A stretch of DNA of 64,000 nucleotides from Lacihabitans sp. CS3-21 (GTDB lineage: Bacteria; Bacteroidota; Bacteroidia; Cytophagales; Spirosomataceae): NCBI RefSeq assembly GCF_024343675.1, contig NZ_RJUD01000003.1, forward strand, positions 62,001-126,000, given 5' to 3'. Each line of letters opens with the position of its first letter. The stretch's first letter is position 1. Position numbers and translations under genes: made by a program. This document shows, piece by piece, positions 1-8,692 of the stretch. The notes under the pieces are model-generated. The model made no database searches, was not told the origin of the DNA, and worked only from the letters and a program-made list of their open reading frames with translations.

Positions 1-133
1 CGAGGTCGTTCCCCGTAGAGTAATAACACTCGGTGCTGCATTAGATCACAGAGTAGTAGACGCCTCACATGCCGGAAAGCTTTTTAAGTATTTGAAGTTT
101 GCCGTTAAAAATCCTGAAATGTTGGAAAAATAA
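1..133 (+). CDS. 2-oxoacid dehydrogenase E2 acyltransferase, C-terminal end (partial)
   Basis: Only the last 43 codons are present, reading from base 2 to the TAA at 131-133; the start lies outside the window. The residues VITLGAALDHRVVDASHAGK followed by LFKYLKFAVKNPEML match the C-terminal catalytic end of dihydrolipoamide acyltransferases, which carry the catalytic His in a DHRxxDG motif. Here the motif is DHRVVDAS, so the usual Gly is Ala. The enzyme would transfer acyl groups from lipoyl-lysine to CoA in a pyruvate or branched-chain 2-oxoacid dehydrogenase complex. Which complex cannot be told from this fragment. Confidence 0.8.
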   Translation, partial: EVVPRRVITLGAALDHRVVDASHAGKLFKYLKFAVKNPEMLEK

Positions 134-142
134 GTTGATCAA

Positions 143-1231
143 CTAGTGCTCCCCAAACTTTTTCAATGCCCGATTAAAAGTAGCTTTTGAATTGAAGCCG
201 CAGTCTAGGGCGATGGCCAATTTAGTGTAGTTTTTGTTTTCGGGATTTGTGATTTGAATTTCGAACTCACGAATGCGGAATTCATTTACAAAATCATTGA
301 AATTCTTGCCAAAACCTTGATTTATGGCTGCTGAGAGTAAAGAGGTGTTGGTTTTCAGTTTTATTGCCAACTCCGAAAGCGTCAATTCTGGCTCTAAAAA
401 AATCTTTTCGTTGTTAAATAAGTTTTCTATCTTCGGAATCAATTCATTGGATACTTTTTGGCCACTTTCTTCAACCTTCGGTTCTGGTTTTACTTCAAGA
501 TTATTGGAAGTAAAGTGCAAAAACTTAGGCTGAGCTTGGGTATAACCTCTAATGCCTACATAACAGATAATGGCAACCGTGTAAAGATGCCACCACCAGT
601 CTTTTTCAAAGGGCATATCGATAATGTAATCGGCCAGATTCCAAGCCGTTTTAAAAACTTCACCCGTAATAATCAAATATATAAAATTACGAATCCACCC
701 AAAACTTATGGTTTCGGTATCAGAAAACTGTGTCTCCGCCCAATTTCGGTATTCTTTGTAAATCTTAAGTGACAGGTAAAAAAAATAGACATACATAGCC
801 CAAAGAGCAAAGGTCTCTAACCATGAGAGCCATTGAATATTTGGATTACTCTGCCATTTGTTCACATAATCTTTACCTTGAAAAAAGACCAAAATATTGA
901 TTACAAAGTATATAGCATAAGGTAAGTAATACAGTAAATCTTTTGTTTGAAATTTAAACTCTCGGTTGATTTGGGCTTTTAAATAGAAATATACTGTGGC
1001 GGGAAATGCCAAAGAAAAATGCCTTGGGAAGCCATTTAGCTCTTCCCAAAGCAAATTGATACCTGCAAAACCAAAAGTATAATCTTGGATTTCCATGGTC
1101 AATAAAAACAAAACCGCAGCCAAAAGTTTATCCGAAAGACGCTCTTCTTTGAAACCTCTAATCAATAAAAGCACTGAAAACAGTAAGCCAAGGAAATAGG
1201 CGAATTGGAGTGGAGTGGTGTAAATTGACAT
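143..1231 (-). CDS. AraC-family regulator with N-terminal membrane domain
   Basis: The 362-residue protein has an N-terminal block of about six to seven hydrophobic segments (roughly residues 5-230), then a charged linker, then a C-terminal helix-turn-helix domain of about 100 residues. The latter has LTLSELAIKLKTNTSLLSAAIN as the first helix-turn-helix and a second one around YTKLAIALDCGFNSKATFNRALKKF, the classic AraC signature. Membrane-anchored AraC regulators are common in Bacteroidota and probably sense an envelope signal. It lies 43 bp downstream of the DUF2807 gene on the same strand, so it may end that operon. The target genes are unknown. Confidence 0.88.
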   Translation of the reverse strand: MSIYTTPLQFAYFLGLLFSVLLLIRGFKEERLSDKLLAAVLFLLTMEIQDYTFGFAGINLLWEELNGFPRHFSLAFPATVYFYLKAQINREFKFQTKDLLYYLPYAIYFVINILVFFQGKDYVNKWQSNPNIQWLSWLETFALWAMYVYFFYLSLKIYKEYRNWAETQFSDTETISFGWIRNFIYLIITGEVFKTAWNLADYIIDMPFEKDWWWHLYTVAIICYVGIRGYTQAQPKFLHFTSNNLEVKPEPKVEESGQKVSNELIPKIENLFNNEKIFLEPELTLSELAIKLKTNTSLLSAAINQGFGKNFNDFVNEFRIREFEIQITNPENKNYTKLAIALDCGFNSKATFNRALKKFGEH

Positions 1232-1274
1232 TGAATAATATTTGAAATTTTAACCCAATTAAATTGATAATGTT

Positions 1275-1934
1275 TTATTTTTTTCTCACATCTCCATTTC
1301 CAATTACTCCTGACATGGGATCTATCTTGCCTGGGCCGGTTTGGATAATGCTACAATTTCCTGTTCCATTTGCCTTTAAAGAGATTTGAGAGTTTACGGT
1401 TACATTACCATTGCCGTAGCTCTTTACTTTTGCAATCTTACAGGTGAGTTTTTCGGCCTTTACTCTACCATTTCCACTTTTTTTGATATCCAACTCGTCA
1501 ATCGAGCCTGACAGAAAAACATCACCGTTTCCGGTAGTTTCAAGTCTAAAATACCTCCCCATAATGCCATGGACATGTACATTTGTATTTCCTCGATGAC
1601 TTATTACTGCCGCTTCAGGCATACTTATTTTTATCTTTATTCTCGTTTTTTCTAAATACAGTCTACCATTTTTATTGCCTTCTAAAATGATATTTAATTG
1701 ATTTTCTGAGTTGTCTTTATTTACCTTTAGTCTTGGCTCTAGGTTTTCATCTATTTCAATTTTTACACTGAAGGGTTTTCCCACTTTTATTTCTACATGG
1801 CCATCAAAATCTTCAATATTTACCTTATCGAAGTCTTTGAAAGCAAATTCACGGGTGATTACTTTGCCCGACCCAAACAATTGTGCATTTACCAAAGTTG
1901 GCAAAATGAGCAATAAGAAACATAGTTTTTTCAT
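1275..1934 (-). CDS. Exported DUF2807 (GIN-domain) protein
   Basis: I start this at the ATG at 1934, which gives a clean signal peptide (MKKLCFLLLILPTLVNAQ); an upstream extension would overlap the preceding gene without adding sense. The mature part of about 200 residues is a right-handed beta-helix-like GIN domain, with recurring turns TGNGDV, SGNGRV, YGNGNV, NGTGNC and IGNGDV. Such proteins are exported to the periplasm or outer surface; the name 'auto-transporter adhesin head' is used for the family but the function is not established. It follows the glycan-binding-like lipoprotein gene by 4 bp, so the two are co-transcribed. Confidence 0.85.
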   Translation of the reverse strand: MKKLCFLLLILPTLVNAQLFGSGKVITREFAFKDFDKVNIEDFDGHVEIKVGKPFSVKIEIDENLEPRLKVNKDNSENQLNIILEGNKNGRLYLEKTRIKIKISMPEAAVISHRGNTNVHVHGIMGRYFRLETTGNGDVFLSGSIDELDIKKSGNGRVKAEKLTCKIAKVKSYGNGNVTVNSQISLKANGTGNCSIIQTGPGKIDPMSGVIGNGDVRKK

Positions 1935-1938
1935 AGTA

Positions 1939-2301
1939 TTAGTCGTTTTTATTGAAGGTTGCTTTATAAATTGTTTTCCTAGATTTATCAAAATATACTT
2001 GACGGTTGTCTTTGTCTTTAAGCTCAAATTCACCGTTGACTACAAACTTTATCTCGGCAAACAAATAGCCAGTTTTCCCAGAGAATGTGGTTGTGTACAG
2101 ACTGTCTTTTATTAATGGTTTCATTTCAAAATCTTCATCCCAACTGAGTGGTTTACCATCTCCTCTTAGGCCGACTGACTTTATGTCTTTGATGCCAGAC
2201 ACATCTAAAATCACTGTAACGGTTTGATTGTATGATTCTTGTACACAAGAGGAGGTCAATAGGCCAAATATTACAAAGTATAAAATATTTATTTTTTTCA
2301 T
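1939..2301 (-). CDS. Lipoprotein with a CBM48/CBM20-like immunoglobulin-fold domain
   Basis: A 120-residue lipoprotein: the signal MKKINILYFVIFGLLTSSC ends in a lipobox with Cys. The mature part (VTVILDVSGI, SVGLRGDGKPLSWDEDFEM, then IKFVVNGEFELKDKDNRQV) resembles the starch/glycogen-binding-like domain often found in Bacteroidota hydrolases, here standing alone. I choose the ATG at 2301 because it overlaps the DoxX stop codon as ATGA, the usual sign of translational coupling; an ATG 12 bp upstream is possible. It could be a glycan-binding lipoprotein or a structural envelope protein. No catalytic domain is present. Confidence 0.75.
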   Translation of the reverse strand: MKKINILYFVIFGLLTSSCVQESYNQTVTVILDVSGIKDIKSVGLRGDGKPLSWDEDFEMKPLIKDSLYTTTFSGKTGYLFAEIKFVVNGEFELKDKDNRQVYFDKSRKTIYKATFNKND

Positions 2302-2783
2302 TTTGATAACCATTTAGAAGTTATGTAATCTAATCCAAAACGTCCTGAACCAGCAATCATACTGATAGCCGAAATCCATAAAATACCCATTCCAGGCAAC
2401 ATGTTCCAATAGCCGTACTGTATCTGATGCACAAATACCACCACCAACATGGTGCAAAATATGAGAAGCGAGAAAATACGTGTTTGAAACCCCAAAATCC
2501 AAGCAACACCACCCACAGCTTCGCTAAAGGCAGCCATCCAAGCTAAAAAAGCTGGCATGATAGCGAATATTCCTCCATATTCTGCAACGTCATTTGGAAA
2601 CCAGAAAGCTACTTCAAAAAGTTTAAGATTTTTGTCGGGGTCAGACCAAGGTAAACCAAATTTTGGTGAGCCAAATTCTGCAGTTAGTAAATAACCGTAA
2701 ACAATTCTAGGTACTGCCAGTGCAATATCCATCGCCCAGCTTGCTTCCTCGGGTTTTATTAGTTTTAAGATTAATTTCTTCAT
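2298..2783 (-). CDS. DoxX-family membrane protein
   Basis: A 161-residue integral membrane protein with four hydrophobic segments, and the DoxX-type pattern: a first helix with RIVYGYLLT, then AFLAWMAAFSEAVGGVAWILGFQTR (helix 2/3 with a conserved acidic residue) and a C-terminal helix ending in GSGRFGLDYI. DoxX relatives are associated with quinone or thiosulfate redox chemistry or with stress resistance, but the role in Bacteroidota is not settled. It sits 5 bp after the small exported protein gene and overlaps the next gene by 4 bp, in the middle of a compact operon. Confidence 0.82.
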   Translation of the reverse strand: MKKLILKLIKPEEASWAMDIALAVPRIVYGYLLTAEFGSPKFGLPWSDPDKNLKLFEVAFWFPNDVAEYGGIFAIMPAFLAWMAAFSEAVGGVAWILGFQTRIFSLLIFCTMLVVVFVHQIQYGYWNMLPGMGILWISAISMIAGSGRFGLDYITSKWLSK

Positions 2784-2788
2784 TTTAG

Positions 2789-3133
2789 TTATTGGTTGAG
2801 GTGAATTGTTTTGTTGTTATCAGATGGTTTTAAAACCCAAAATGGCTTACTCTTGATTCTTTTACCTGACATCACAACGGATATTTCTTTGTTGTCGGCC
2901 AAGTAAATCTGTGTACCTACCACATCCGTAAATGTTTTTTTTCCGAACGGAGCCAACAATTTACCTTCTTTTGCATTACTGTCGTTACCTGGCCAATAAC
3001 TCACAAATGTGTATTTTTTTGGCAGAATACTGTTGTTTATAAAAGTTAAAGTTACTTTTTTACCATTTTCTTGTGCTTTGACACTTAGCAGGCCAGCAAA
3101 GAAAATTAGTGAAATTGAGAATAGCTTTTTCAT
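2789..3133 (-). CDS. Small exported protein of unknown function
   Basis: A 114-residue protein with a signal peptide (MKKLFSISLIFFAGLLSVKA, cleavage before or at Gln21). The mature part is predicted beta-rich: VTLTFINNSILPKKYTFVSY, GPF-like turns, then IYLADNKEISVVMSGKRIKS. I do not recognise a family; the pattern suggests a small beta-sandwich. It is the first gene of the packed group with DoxX, the lipoprotein and the GIN-domain protein, so a shared envelope role is likely. Upstream (about 3220-3235) is a short inverted repeat, TTTGAG-GCGG-CTCAAA, which may be regulatory. Confidence 0.7.
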   Translation of the reverse strand: MKKLFSISLIFFAGLLSVKAQENGKKVTLTFINNSILPKKYTFVSYWPGNDSNAKEGKLLAPFGKKTFTDVVGTQIYLADNKEISVVMSGKRIKSKPFWVLKPSDNNKTIHLNQ

Positions 3134-3263
3134 ATTTGTTTAATCTTCGAAACCGCACCATTGCGATTTGATGTTACAAATTTGAAATCAAAAATTATCG
3201 GAGGCGTTGCAAAATATCATTTGAGGCGGCTCAAATTATGATTTGAAGCTTAATTCCTCATTT

Positions 3264-3962
3264 TTAGGCCTTTTTAAGTAAAATTCGAAGTGAAGCCAAG
3301 TGAGAAAAAAAAACAGCAGGAACAATAAAAGTGGCTAACCAACTAAACGGGAAGTGTATAATGGCAATATTTGGCTGCTCGAAACCAAATTTTTGAAGTG
3401 GAGTTTCGGTAGAAAAGATTGCCATAAAAACTATGTTTACTAGTAATATCAAAGCCATTATATTCCACGCAATGAGAAGTTTAGGATTCATACCTTTTTT
3501 GTAAAAATAGACCATAAGTGGGGCTGATATTCCTGCCAAAATATCAAAGTTTCGCCCCTCAAAAGTCATGATTTCGGGAATTGCTTTTTCTAAAAATAAC
3601 CAATACAAGGCTATTTCAACCGGAATTCTAACGATGTGTAAGTAGGTAAGTGAAACTATCGAAAACGAATCAATTACTTTTCTGGTTTGGGGAATTATTA
3701 AGAGGGAGATCGTCAAAACCATTATTGGCAAAATACCAAACAGAACTATTTTGGGTGGAAACGAATTAGGATTATTGGCGTAAAATCCTTTTAAAGTTAA
3801 AACAGCTTGAATTGACATCCAGACAACAAATCCCATGCAAATGTTTAATGAGTGCCTGTGTGTTTTCAATGAAGATTTAAGGATTTTATGGACTAAAAAT
3901 AAACAAACCAAGGTTGTCCATCCAAAAAATATATTGAGCGAGGGTGTAATGTTTTGAAGCAT
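3264..3962 (-). CDS. Polytopic membrane protein, unknown function
   Basis: A 232-residue protein with seven likely transmembrane helices and short loops. No catalytic motif is obvious; a few charged residues lie in mid-chain (KVIDSFSIVSLTYLHIVRIPVEIALYW, then TFEGRNFDILAGISAPLMVYF). The pattern 'FEGRNFDILAGISAPL' recurs in uncharacterised Bacteroidota membrane proteins as far as I recall. It lies 50 bp downstream of the ECF42-type sigma gene on the same strand and may belong to its transcript. I assign no function. Confidence 0.7.
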   Translation of the reverse strand: MLQNITPSLNIFFGWTTLVCLFLVHKILKSSLKTHRHSLNICMGFVVWMSIQAVLTLKGFYANNPNSFPPKIVLFGILPIMVLTISLLIIPQTRKVIDSFSIVSLTYLHIVRIPVEIALYWLFLEKAIPEIMTFEGRNFDILAGISAPLMVYFYKKGMNPKLLIAWNIMALILLVNIVFMAIFSTETPLQKFGFEQPNIAIIHFPFSWLATFIVPAVFFSHLASLRILLKKA

Positions 3963-4012
3963 TTTAAAGGTGTTTAAAAATAAGTATAGATGAAAAACTC
4001 ATAGATTTTCAT

Positions 4013-5251
4013 TCATAATATAATTGTAAGCTTAGCTATTTTTTTCGAAAGTAGATATTTATCATGCTGATTTTTAGATAGTTCTATGGCTCTCTGATAT
4101 TCTTCTATGGCCATTTTGGGATTTCTTTCTTCTAGTAGATGACCTAACAATGAATGATATAAATGATTTCCTTTAAGGTTTATTTTTTTAGCTTCCAACA
4201 ACGCGATATCCTTGCCGTTGGCTCGAGATAGTGCATAAGTACGATTCAGAGCGGTTACAGGAGAATATTCTATTTGTAGCAACTGGTTATAGTTTTGCAA
4301 TATTTTCTCCCATTTGTCTTTGGATTCCGTTTTTTTGCTGTGCCAATAAGCAATAGATGCCTCCAGGTGATATTTCGAGAGTTCTTGCCCTTTTGCACTC
4401 TCTATCAAGAAATAATTGGCTTTGGCTATGAGTTCTTCGTCCCATAAATCTCTGTTCTGGTCTTCGTAAAGGATATTTTTCCCAAAAACATCTAGCCTGG
4501 CATTTAAACGTGACGCCTGAAAACACATCAAAGCCATTAGAGCATTTACTTTGGGGAGATTTGTGCTTGGGTTATCAATCAAAAAATAACATAAACGCAT
4601 GGCTTCTAAACAAAACTCTTTTCTTAGTCCCTTATTTGATGTTGAGGAATAATAGCCTTCATTAAAAACCAAATATATGGTGGTCAATACAGCATTTAGT
4701 CTCTTTTCAATCTCCAAAGGACTGTTAATTTTTAAATCAAGGCATTCGTTTTTTAGTATTTCTTTTGCTCTAAAAAGTCGCTTGTTGATGGCTTCTTTGT
4801 TGCTAAGGAAGGCTTCGGCTATTTCTTCAATACCAAAACCACATAAAATTCTCAATGCCAAGCCAATTTGAGCTTCTTCAGGAATGGTAGGACTACAAAC
4901 TGCAAAAATCATCAAAAGTTGACTGTCTTGAATATTTTTTGGCGATAAATCTGGCTCAAATTCTTCAAAGTTATTTAGATGATATCCTAGCTGGTTTTCT
5001 ATTTTTTCTGAAAACACTTTATTGTGCTTCAAATAATCCTTTGTTTTATTTTTGGCTACGGTATATAACCAAGCTGTTGGGTTTTCGGGAACCCCCTTTT
5101 GTGTCCAGGTTTCGGTGGCTAATAAAAAAGTGTCGTTGGTGAGATCTTCAGCTATCTCGATGTATTTTAATCCAAAACCACGACAGAGTACAGAAACAAT
5201 TTTTCTATACTCTGTCTTGAATAATGATTGGATCAAAATATGCTCAAGCAT
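4013..5251 (-). CDS. ECF42-type RNA polymerase sigma factor with C-terminal TPR-like domain
   Basis: A 412-residue ECF sigma factor. Residues about 5-80 form sigma region 2 (EYRKIVSVLCRGFGLKYIEIAEDLTNDTFLLA, then PTAWLYTVAKNKTKDYL). Residues about 115-175 form region 4 (IGLALRILCGFGIEEIAEAFLSNKEAINKRLFRAKEIL). The long C-terminal helical part (RTYALSRANGKDIALLEA, YHSLLGHLLEERNPKMAIEEYQRAIELS) is TPR-like and typical of ECF42. This group lacks a classical anti-sigma factor and is linked genetically to DGPF/YCII proteins, exactly as here: the DGPF gene ends 1 bp before this start. The C-terminal extension is thought to control activity in this group. Confidence 0.93.
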   Translation of the reverse strand: MLEHILIQSLFKTEYRKIVSVLCRGFGLKYIEIAEDLTNDTFLLATETWTQKGVPENPTAWLYTVAKNKTKDYLKHNKVFSEKIENQLGYHLNNFEEFEPDLSPKNIQDSQLLMIFAVCSPTIPEEAQIGLALRILCGFGIEEIAEAFLSNKEAINKRLFRAKEILKNECLDLKINSPLEIEKRLNAVLTTIYLVFNEGYYSSTSNKGLRKEFCLEAMRLCYFLIDNPSTNLPKVNALMALMCFQASRLNARLDVFGKNILYEDQNRDLWDEELIAKANYFLIESAKGQELSKYHLEASIAYWHSKKTESKDKWEKILQNYNQLLQIEYSPVTALNRTYALSRANGKDIALLEAKKINLKGNHLYHSLLGHLLEERNPKMAIEEYQRAIELSKNQHDKYLLSKKIAKLTIIL

Positions 5252-5252
5252 T

Positions 5253-5594
5253 TTACATTGGTATTACAGCACGAACTTCCACATGACCACCTACAAATAA
5301 AATCGGGCATCCTTCGGCCAAGTGTATGGCTTCGTCCAAATTGTTTGCTTTTACGACTATGTTACCGCCTACAATTTCTTTTATCTCGGCATAAGGGCCG
5401 TCAGTAATCACATTGTTTGGCTTCAGTACTTTGCTTCCAACTGAGCTCAGTCTATTGGTACTCACAAATTTACCTTGAGCTGCTATGCCACCAATCCAAT
5501 CCTGCCATTGTTTTATGCTGGCCTGCATTTGTTCAGGGCTTGGTATAAAACTTGGGTTATACTCGCTTCTAAAAATCATCATAAATTCGTTCAT
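5253..5594 (-). CDS. YCII/DGPF-family protein (ECF42 partner)
   Basis: A 113-residue protein with the family signature around residue 70: VITDGPYAEIKEIVGGNIVV, where DGPF appears as DGPY, and the ferredoxin-like YCII fold (MNEFMMIFRSEY at the start, AIHLAEGCPIL and VEVRAVIPM at the end). DGPF proteins are the standard neighbours of ECF42 sigma factors and often their main regulon members. The molecular function is unknown. It is the promoter-proximal gene of the pair, and its stop codon lies 1 bp from the sigma start, so the two are translated together. Confidence 0.92.
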   Translation of the reverse strand: MNEFMMIFRSEYNPSFIPSPEQMQASIKQWQDWIGGIAAQGKFVSTNRLSSVGSKVLKPNNVITDGPYAEIKEIVGGNIVVKANNLDEAIHLAEGCPILFVGGHVEVRAVIPM

Positions 5595-5820
5595 TTTCTT
5601 TAATGTTTAAATGTTTTAAAAATCGTTTTCAAATTCATGACGATCAGCCAATTTAAAATTGGACATAAAATGACAAATATTTTTGGCTATTTAAAAAAAG
5701 TTTTGAATTCTGACCTCAGTATTAAAGTCAAATAATGGTTAATTCTACTTTTACGATTAATCCCGAATGAACTGCAAATTGAAAGTCCCTCCAATATTGT
5801 AGATTCTACAAGGGTTCCAA

Positions 5821-6702
5821 TCACTTTTTGATATTATAATTCATCTTCCTTAATCCATTTGGCTTGAGATAAATTTCATTTTTCTGAAAATCAAAAATCA
5901 CATTGAAACGCTTCAAAAGATCGTTTCCAAATACTTTCATGGGAATATCTGAGGATCTTGCGGCAAAGCTTAGAGGAACATTTTTTATTGTTTTTTTGCC
6001 AATTTTTGCTTTGGGTAGTAGTTTAGTTTCTATCTTGAAAACATTACCGTAAGAATCCTTAAGCTCAGATGTGCTGATAGTTTTAAGTGATTTCATATTG
6101 TACTTTTCGGCTATTTGAGGGTCCAAAAGGATAGCTCCACCATATCCGGAATGAAACATGAACTTATCCTGATATACCTCATCGCCAATTTCTAGCTTGC
6201 CCTCAATAAACATACTCCCGTTTGAAAAAAACAAATTCATTTTTTGATACCCTTTCAAGTTTTTTGGAAGGTTTTCGTTCACCATTATCAAATTTTTGTC
6301 GTAATCTATACTAACAATTTTTTTGGTGAATAAATCATAACCAAACTTGCCGTCTGTCTCAGGCCCAGAGTTCTCGTTCACAAAAATCGTTAAATCTTTC
6401 CACGTTAATTTATTGATAAATAGTGTATTGTGCTCACTAAACTCCGCATCTGCTCTTCCTCCCCATGTCTGAATGTTGGTATTTTGTTTATTTTTCAACA
6501 AAATCTTCTCTTTCAAACTTTCTTTGGTAATCGTAACACCCGTAGAAGATGTATGGAACATCAGGGTCAAAGTGTCTGAATTATTTATTCGGGCTTTTAT
6601 ACAAATGTTGCTTTGTTTATTTAATCTGAAAGAGAGGGTATCTATACCAATTGCTGAGGTAAGGATTGGAAATAGGAATAAAACAAAGGTCTTTTGAAGC
6701 AT
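5821..6702 (-). CDS. Retropepsin-like two-lobed protein with both catalytic Asp replaced by His
   Basis: A 293-residue exported protein (hydrophobic N terminus MLQKTFVLFLFPILTSAIG). It has the layout of a bilobal aspartyl protease: each lobe has a hydrophobic strand followed by a short polar motif, and later a G-x-D-L/F closing motif (FGYDLFTKKIVSIDYDKNLI near 120; FGNDLLKRFNVIFDFQKNEI near 265). The usual D-T/S-G active-site motif reads LMFHTSSTGV at His50 and FMFHSGYGGA at His184. Both catalytic Asp are therefore His. It is probably not an acid protease; a binding or metal-dependent role is possible. No operon partner. Confidence 0.7.
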   Translation of the reverse strand: MLQKTFVLFLFPILTSAIGIDTLSFRLNKQSNICIKARINNSDTLTLMFHTSSTGVTITKESLKEKILLKNKQNTNIQTWGGRADAEFSEHNTLFINKLTWKDLTIFVNENSGPETDGKFGYDLFTKKIVSIDYDKNLIMVNENLPKNLKGYQKMNLFFSNGSMFIEGKLEIGDEVYQDKFMFHSGYGGAILLDPQIAEKYNMKSLKTISTSELKDSYGNVFKIETKLLPKAKIGKKTIKNVPLSFAARSSDIPMKVFGNDLLKRFNVIFDFQKNEIYLKPNGLRKMNYNIKK

Positions 6703-7059
6703 TTTTAAATCAATAAGTTTTTAAATCTAACAGATAAAAACTAAAACAGGTATTCTCATAAGAAATAAATTCTACAAACGACCTTAGATAGCTACAATTG
6801 TGAATACTTTAAGGCTTGGAGTAGGTTCTATTAACATTGTATCGCTTTAGAAACACACAAAAGGATTAAATTGTATTTGGAGTTTTAAACCAAAAATACG
6901 CCAAATCGCTTGAAATCCACCTTTTTTTGCTTTCAATCCAAATCGAAATTTATAAATTTTGTCATTTGAGCTTTATTTTTTAAATATTCAATATTGCAAT
7001 ACAAACATTTTTTAGATTAAATTGCATTTGATTTATTAATAAACTCTAAAACTAGAAAT
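6703..7059. other. Divergent intergenic region
   Basis: 357 bp between the leftward retropepsin-like gene and the rightward amino-acid permease. It is very AT-rich with no credible reading frame. The only promoter-like element is TGCATTTG at 7023-7030, one mismatch from TAnnTTTG, which would place transcription start about 25 bp before the permease ATG. I see no repeat or riboswitch. Confidence 0.4.
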
Positions 7060-8547
7060 ATGGAAAAAAGTATTTGGCGTAAAAAACCAATGTCCGCTTA
7101 CGAGGCTGATATAAAGAACAACCAGTTGAAACGCGTGATGGGTAAGTGGAGTCTTACAGCAATTGGTATTGGGGGTATTATAGGTGGAGGTATATTTGTT
7201 TTGACAGGTACAGCCGCACATTATCACGCTGGGCCTGCATTGGCATTGTCATTTATAGTTGCTGGTATAGGCTGTGTTTTTGCAGCTCTTTGTTATTCCG
7301 AGTTTGCTGGCATGCTACCAGTTGAAGGATCAGCTTACGCTTATGCTTATGGAACAATTGGTGAATTGTTCGCTTGGGTAATTGGATGGGGCTTAATATT
7401 AGAATACGCCATGGGAGCCATGACAGTAGCGGTGAGTTGGTCAGGGTATTTTAATAAACTCATCAACTTATTTGGAATTGAAATTCCCTATTATTTAAGG
7501 AATGATCCATTTTCTGCTGCTAGTTATGCAACAAATAATAATTTAGAACCATCTTCATTTGCATTCAACTTACCTGCATTTATTATAACATGGGTTGTTA
7601 CATGGATTTTAGTCAAAGGAATTAAGGAAGCTAGAAATACCAACAATCTTATTGTGGTTCTTAAACTTGCAGCTATACTTTTTGTAATTATTGTTGGAGC
7701 ATTTTATGTGAATGCCGACAATTGGCATCCATTTATTCCAGAGCCAGAAATGGTTACACATGAAGATGGAACATCGGCAGAGGCATACGGTATCAGAGGT
7801 ATTTTAAGTGGTGCAGCGGCTATATTTTTTGCATACATCGGTTTCGATGTGGTTTCTACTTCGGCGGGTGAGGCCATTAATCCTAAAAAAGATGTGCCAT
7901 TTGCTATAATTGCTTCATTGTTGATATGTACTGTACTATATATAATGGTTTCATTGGTGCTTACAGGAATGATCAACTATAAAGAAATTACTGGGGATGC
8001 ACTAAAAGCTCCAGTGGCATTTGCATTTGATCATGTGGGAAAACCTTGGGCTGTTCTAATAATTACGGCTGCAGCCACAACTGGTTTGATTTCAGTAATG
8101 TTGGTTATGATGTTGGGTCAAACTAGGGTATTCCTTGGAATGGCAAAAGATGGCTTATTACCAAAATTCTTCAAACAAATTCATCCAAATTTTCAAACTC
8201 CTTGGAAAAGTACAATCCTTGTAGGATTAGTAGTTTCATTGGTTGCTTCTTTTACACCTATTGGTGTTTTGAGTGATATGACCAGTTTCGGTACTTTGTT
8301 TGCATTTGCAATGGTATGTCTTGCTGTGTTGATACTCAGAATAAAAGACCCAAATAGAGAGCGTCCTTTTAAAACCCCAATGCTTAAATTGATAGCTCCA
8401 TTGGGAATTATCACCAATGTTGGACTAATCGCTTTGTTAAATGGTTTGGCTCAAAAATTAGCTATTGCATGGCTATTGATAGGATTGATTGTATTCTTCA
8501 TATATGGTCAAAGAAACAGTAATCTCAATCAGATGGACAAGGATTGA
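7060..8547 (+). CDS. APC-family amino acid permease (cationic amino acid transporter type)
   Basis: A 495-residue protein with about 12-14 transmembrane helices. The first helix carries the family's substrate-binding unwound segment, LTAIGIGGIIGGGIFVLTGTAA (residues about 30-52), and the later part has the CAT-like FFAYIGFDVVSTSAGEAINPKKDVPFAI segment. The CAT subgroup imports amino acids such as arginine or lysine by facilitated or proton-coupled transport; the exact substrate cannot be told from sequence. It is a single gene: a strong intrinsic terminator follows 27 bp after the stop codon. Confidence 0.93.
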   Translation: MEKSIWRKKPMSAYEADIKNNQLKRVMGKWSLTAIGIGGIIGGGIFVLTGTAAHYHAGPALALSFIVAGIGCVFAALCYSEFAGMLPVEGSAYAYAYGTIGELFAWVIGWGLILEYAMGAMTVAVSWSGYFNKLINLFGIEIPYYLRNDPFSAASYATNNNLEPSSFAFNLPAFIITWVVTWILVKGIKEARNTNNLIVVLKLAAILFVIIVGAFYVNADNWHPFIPEPEMVTHEDGTSAEAYGIRGILSGAAAIFFAYIGFDVVSTSAGEAINPKKDVPFAIIASLLICTVLYIMVSLVLTGMINYKEITGDALKAPVAFAFDHVGKPWAVLIITAAATTGLISVMLVMMLGQTRVFLGMAKDGLLPKFFKQIHPNFQTPWKSTILVGLVVSLVASFTPIGVLSDMTSFGTLFAFAMVCLAVLILRIKDPNRERPFKTPMLKLIAPLGIITNVGLIALLNGLAQKLAIAWLLIGLIVFFIYGQRNSNLNQMDKD

Positions 8548-8573
8548 AAATGAACTAATAATTTTTTATATCA

Positions 8574-8601
8574 AAAAGAGAAGGCTTCGGTCTTCTCTTT
8601 T
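8574..8601 (+). terminator. Intrinsic terminator with UUCG tetraloop
   Basis: AAAAGAGAAG (8574-8583) pairs perfectly with CTTCTCTTTT (8592-8601). The loop closes with C(UUCG)G at 8585-8590, a very stable tetraloop. The 3' arm itself supplies the U-run. It terminates the amino-acid permease transcript. Confidence 0.88.
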
Positions 8602-8692
8602 GCATTAAAAGCTTGATAATAAATTTCTAAAGTTGACCAATTTGTTTATATAATTATAAAACAAAATAAATTTTTAAAATAAAAATTTAGCT

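Noticed and set aside
5797-5811. TTGTAGA-T-TCTACAA hairpin behind the retropepsin-like gene
   Set aside because: No T-run on the minus strand and a very small loop; too weak to call a terminator.
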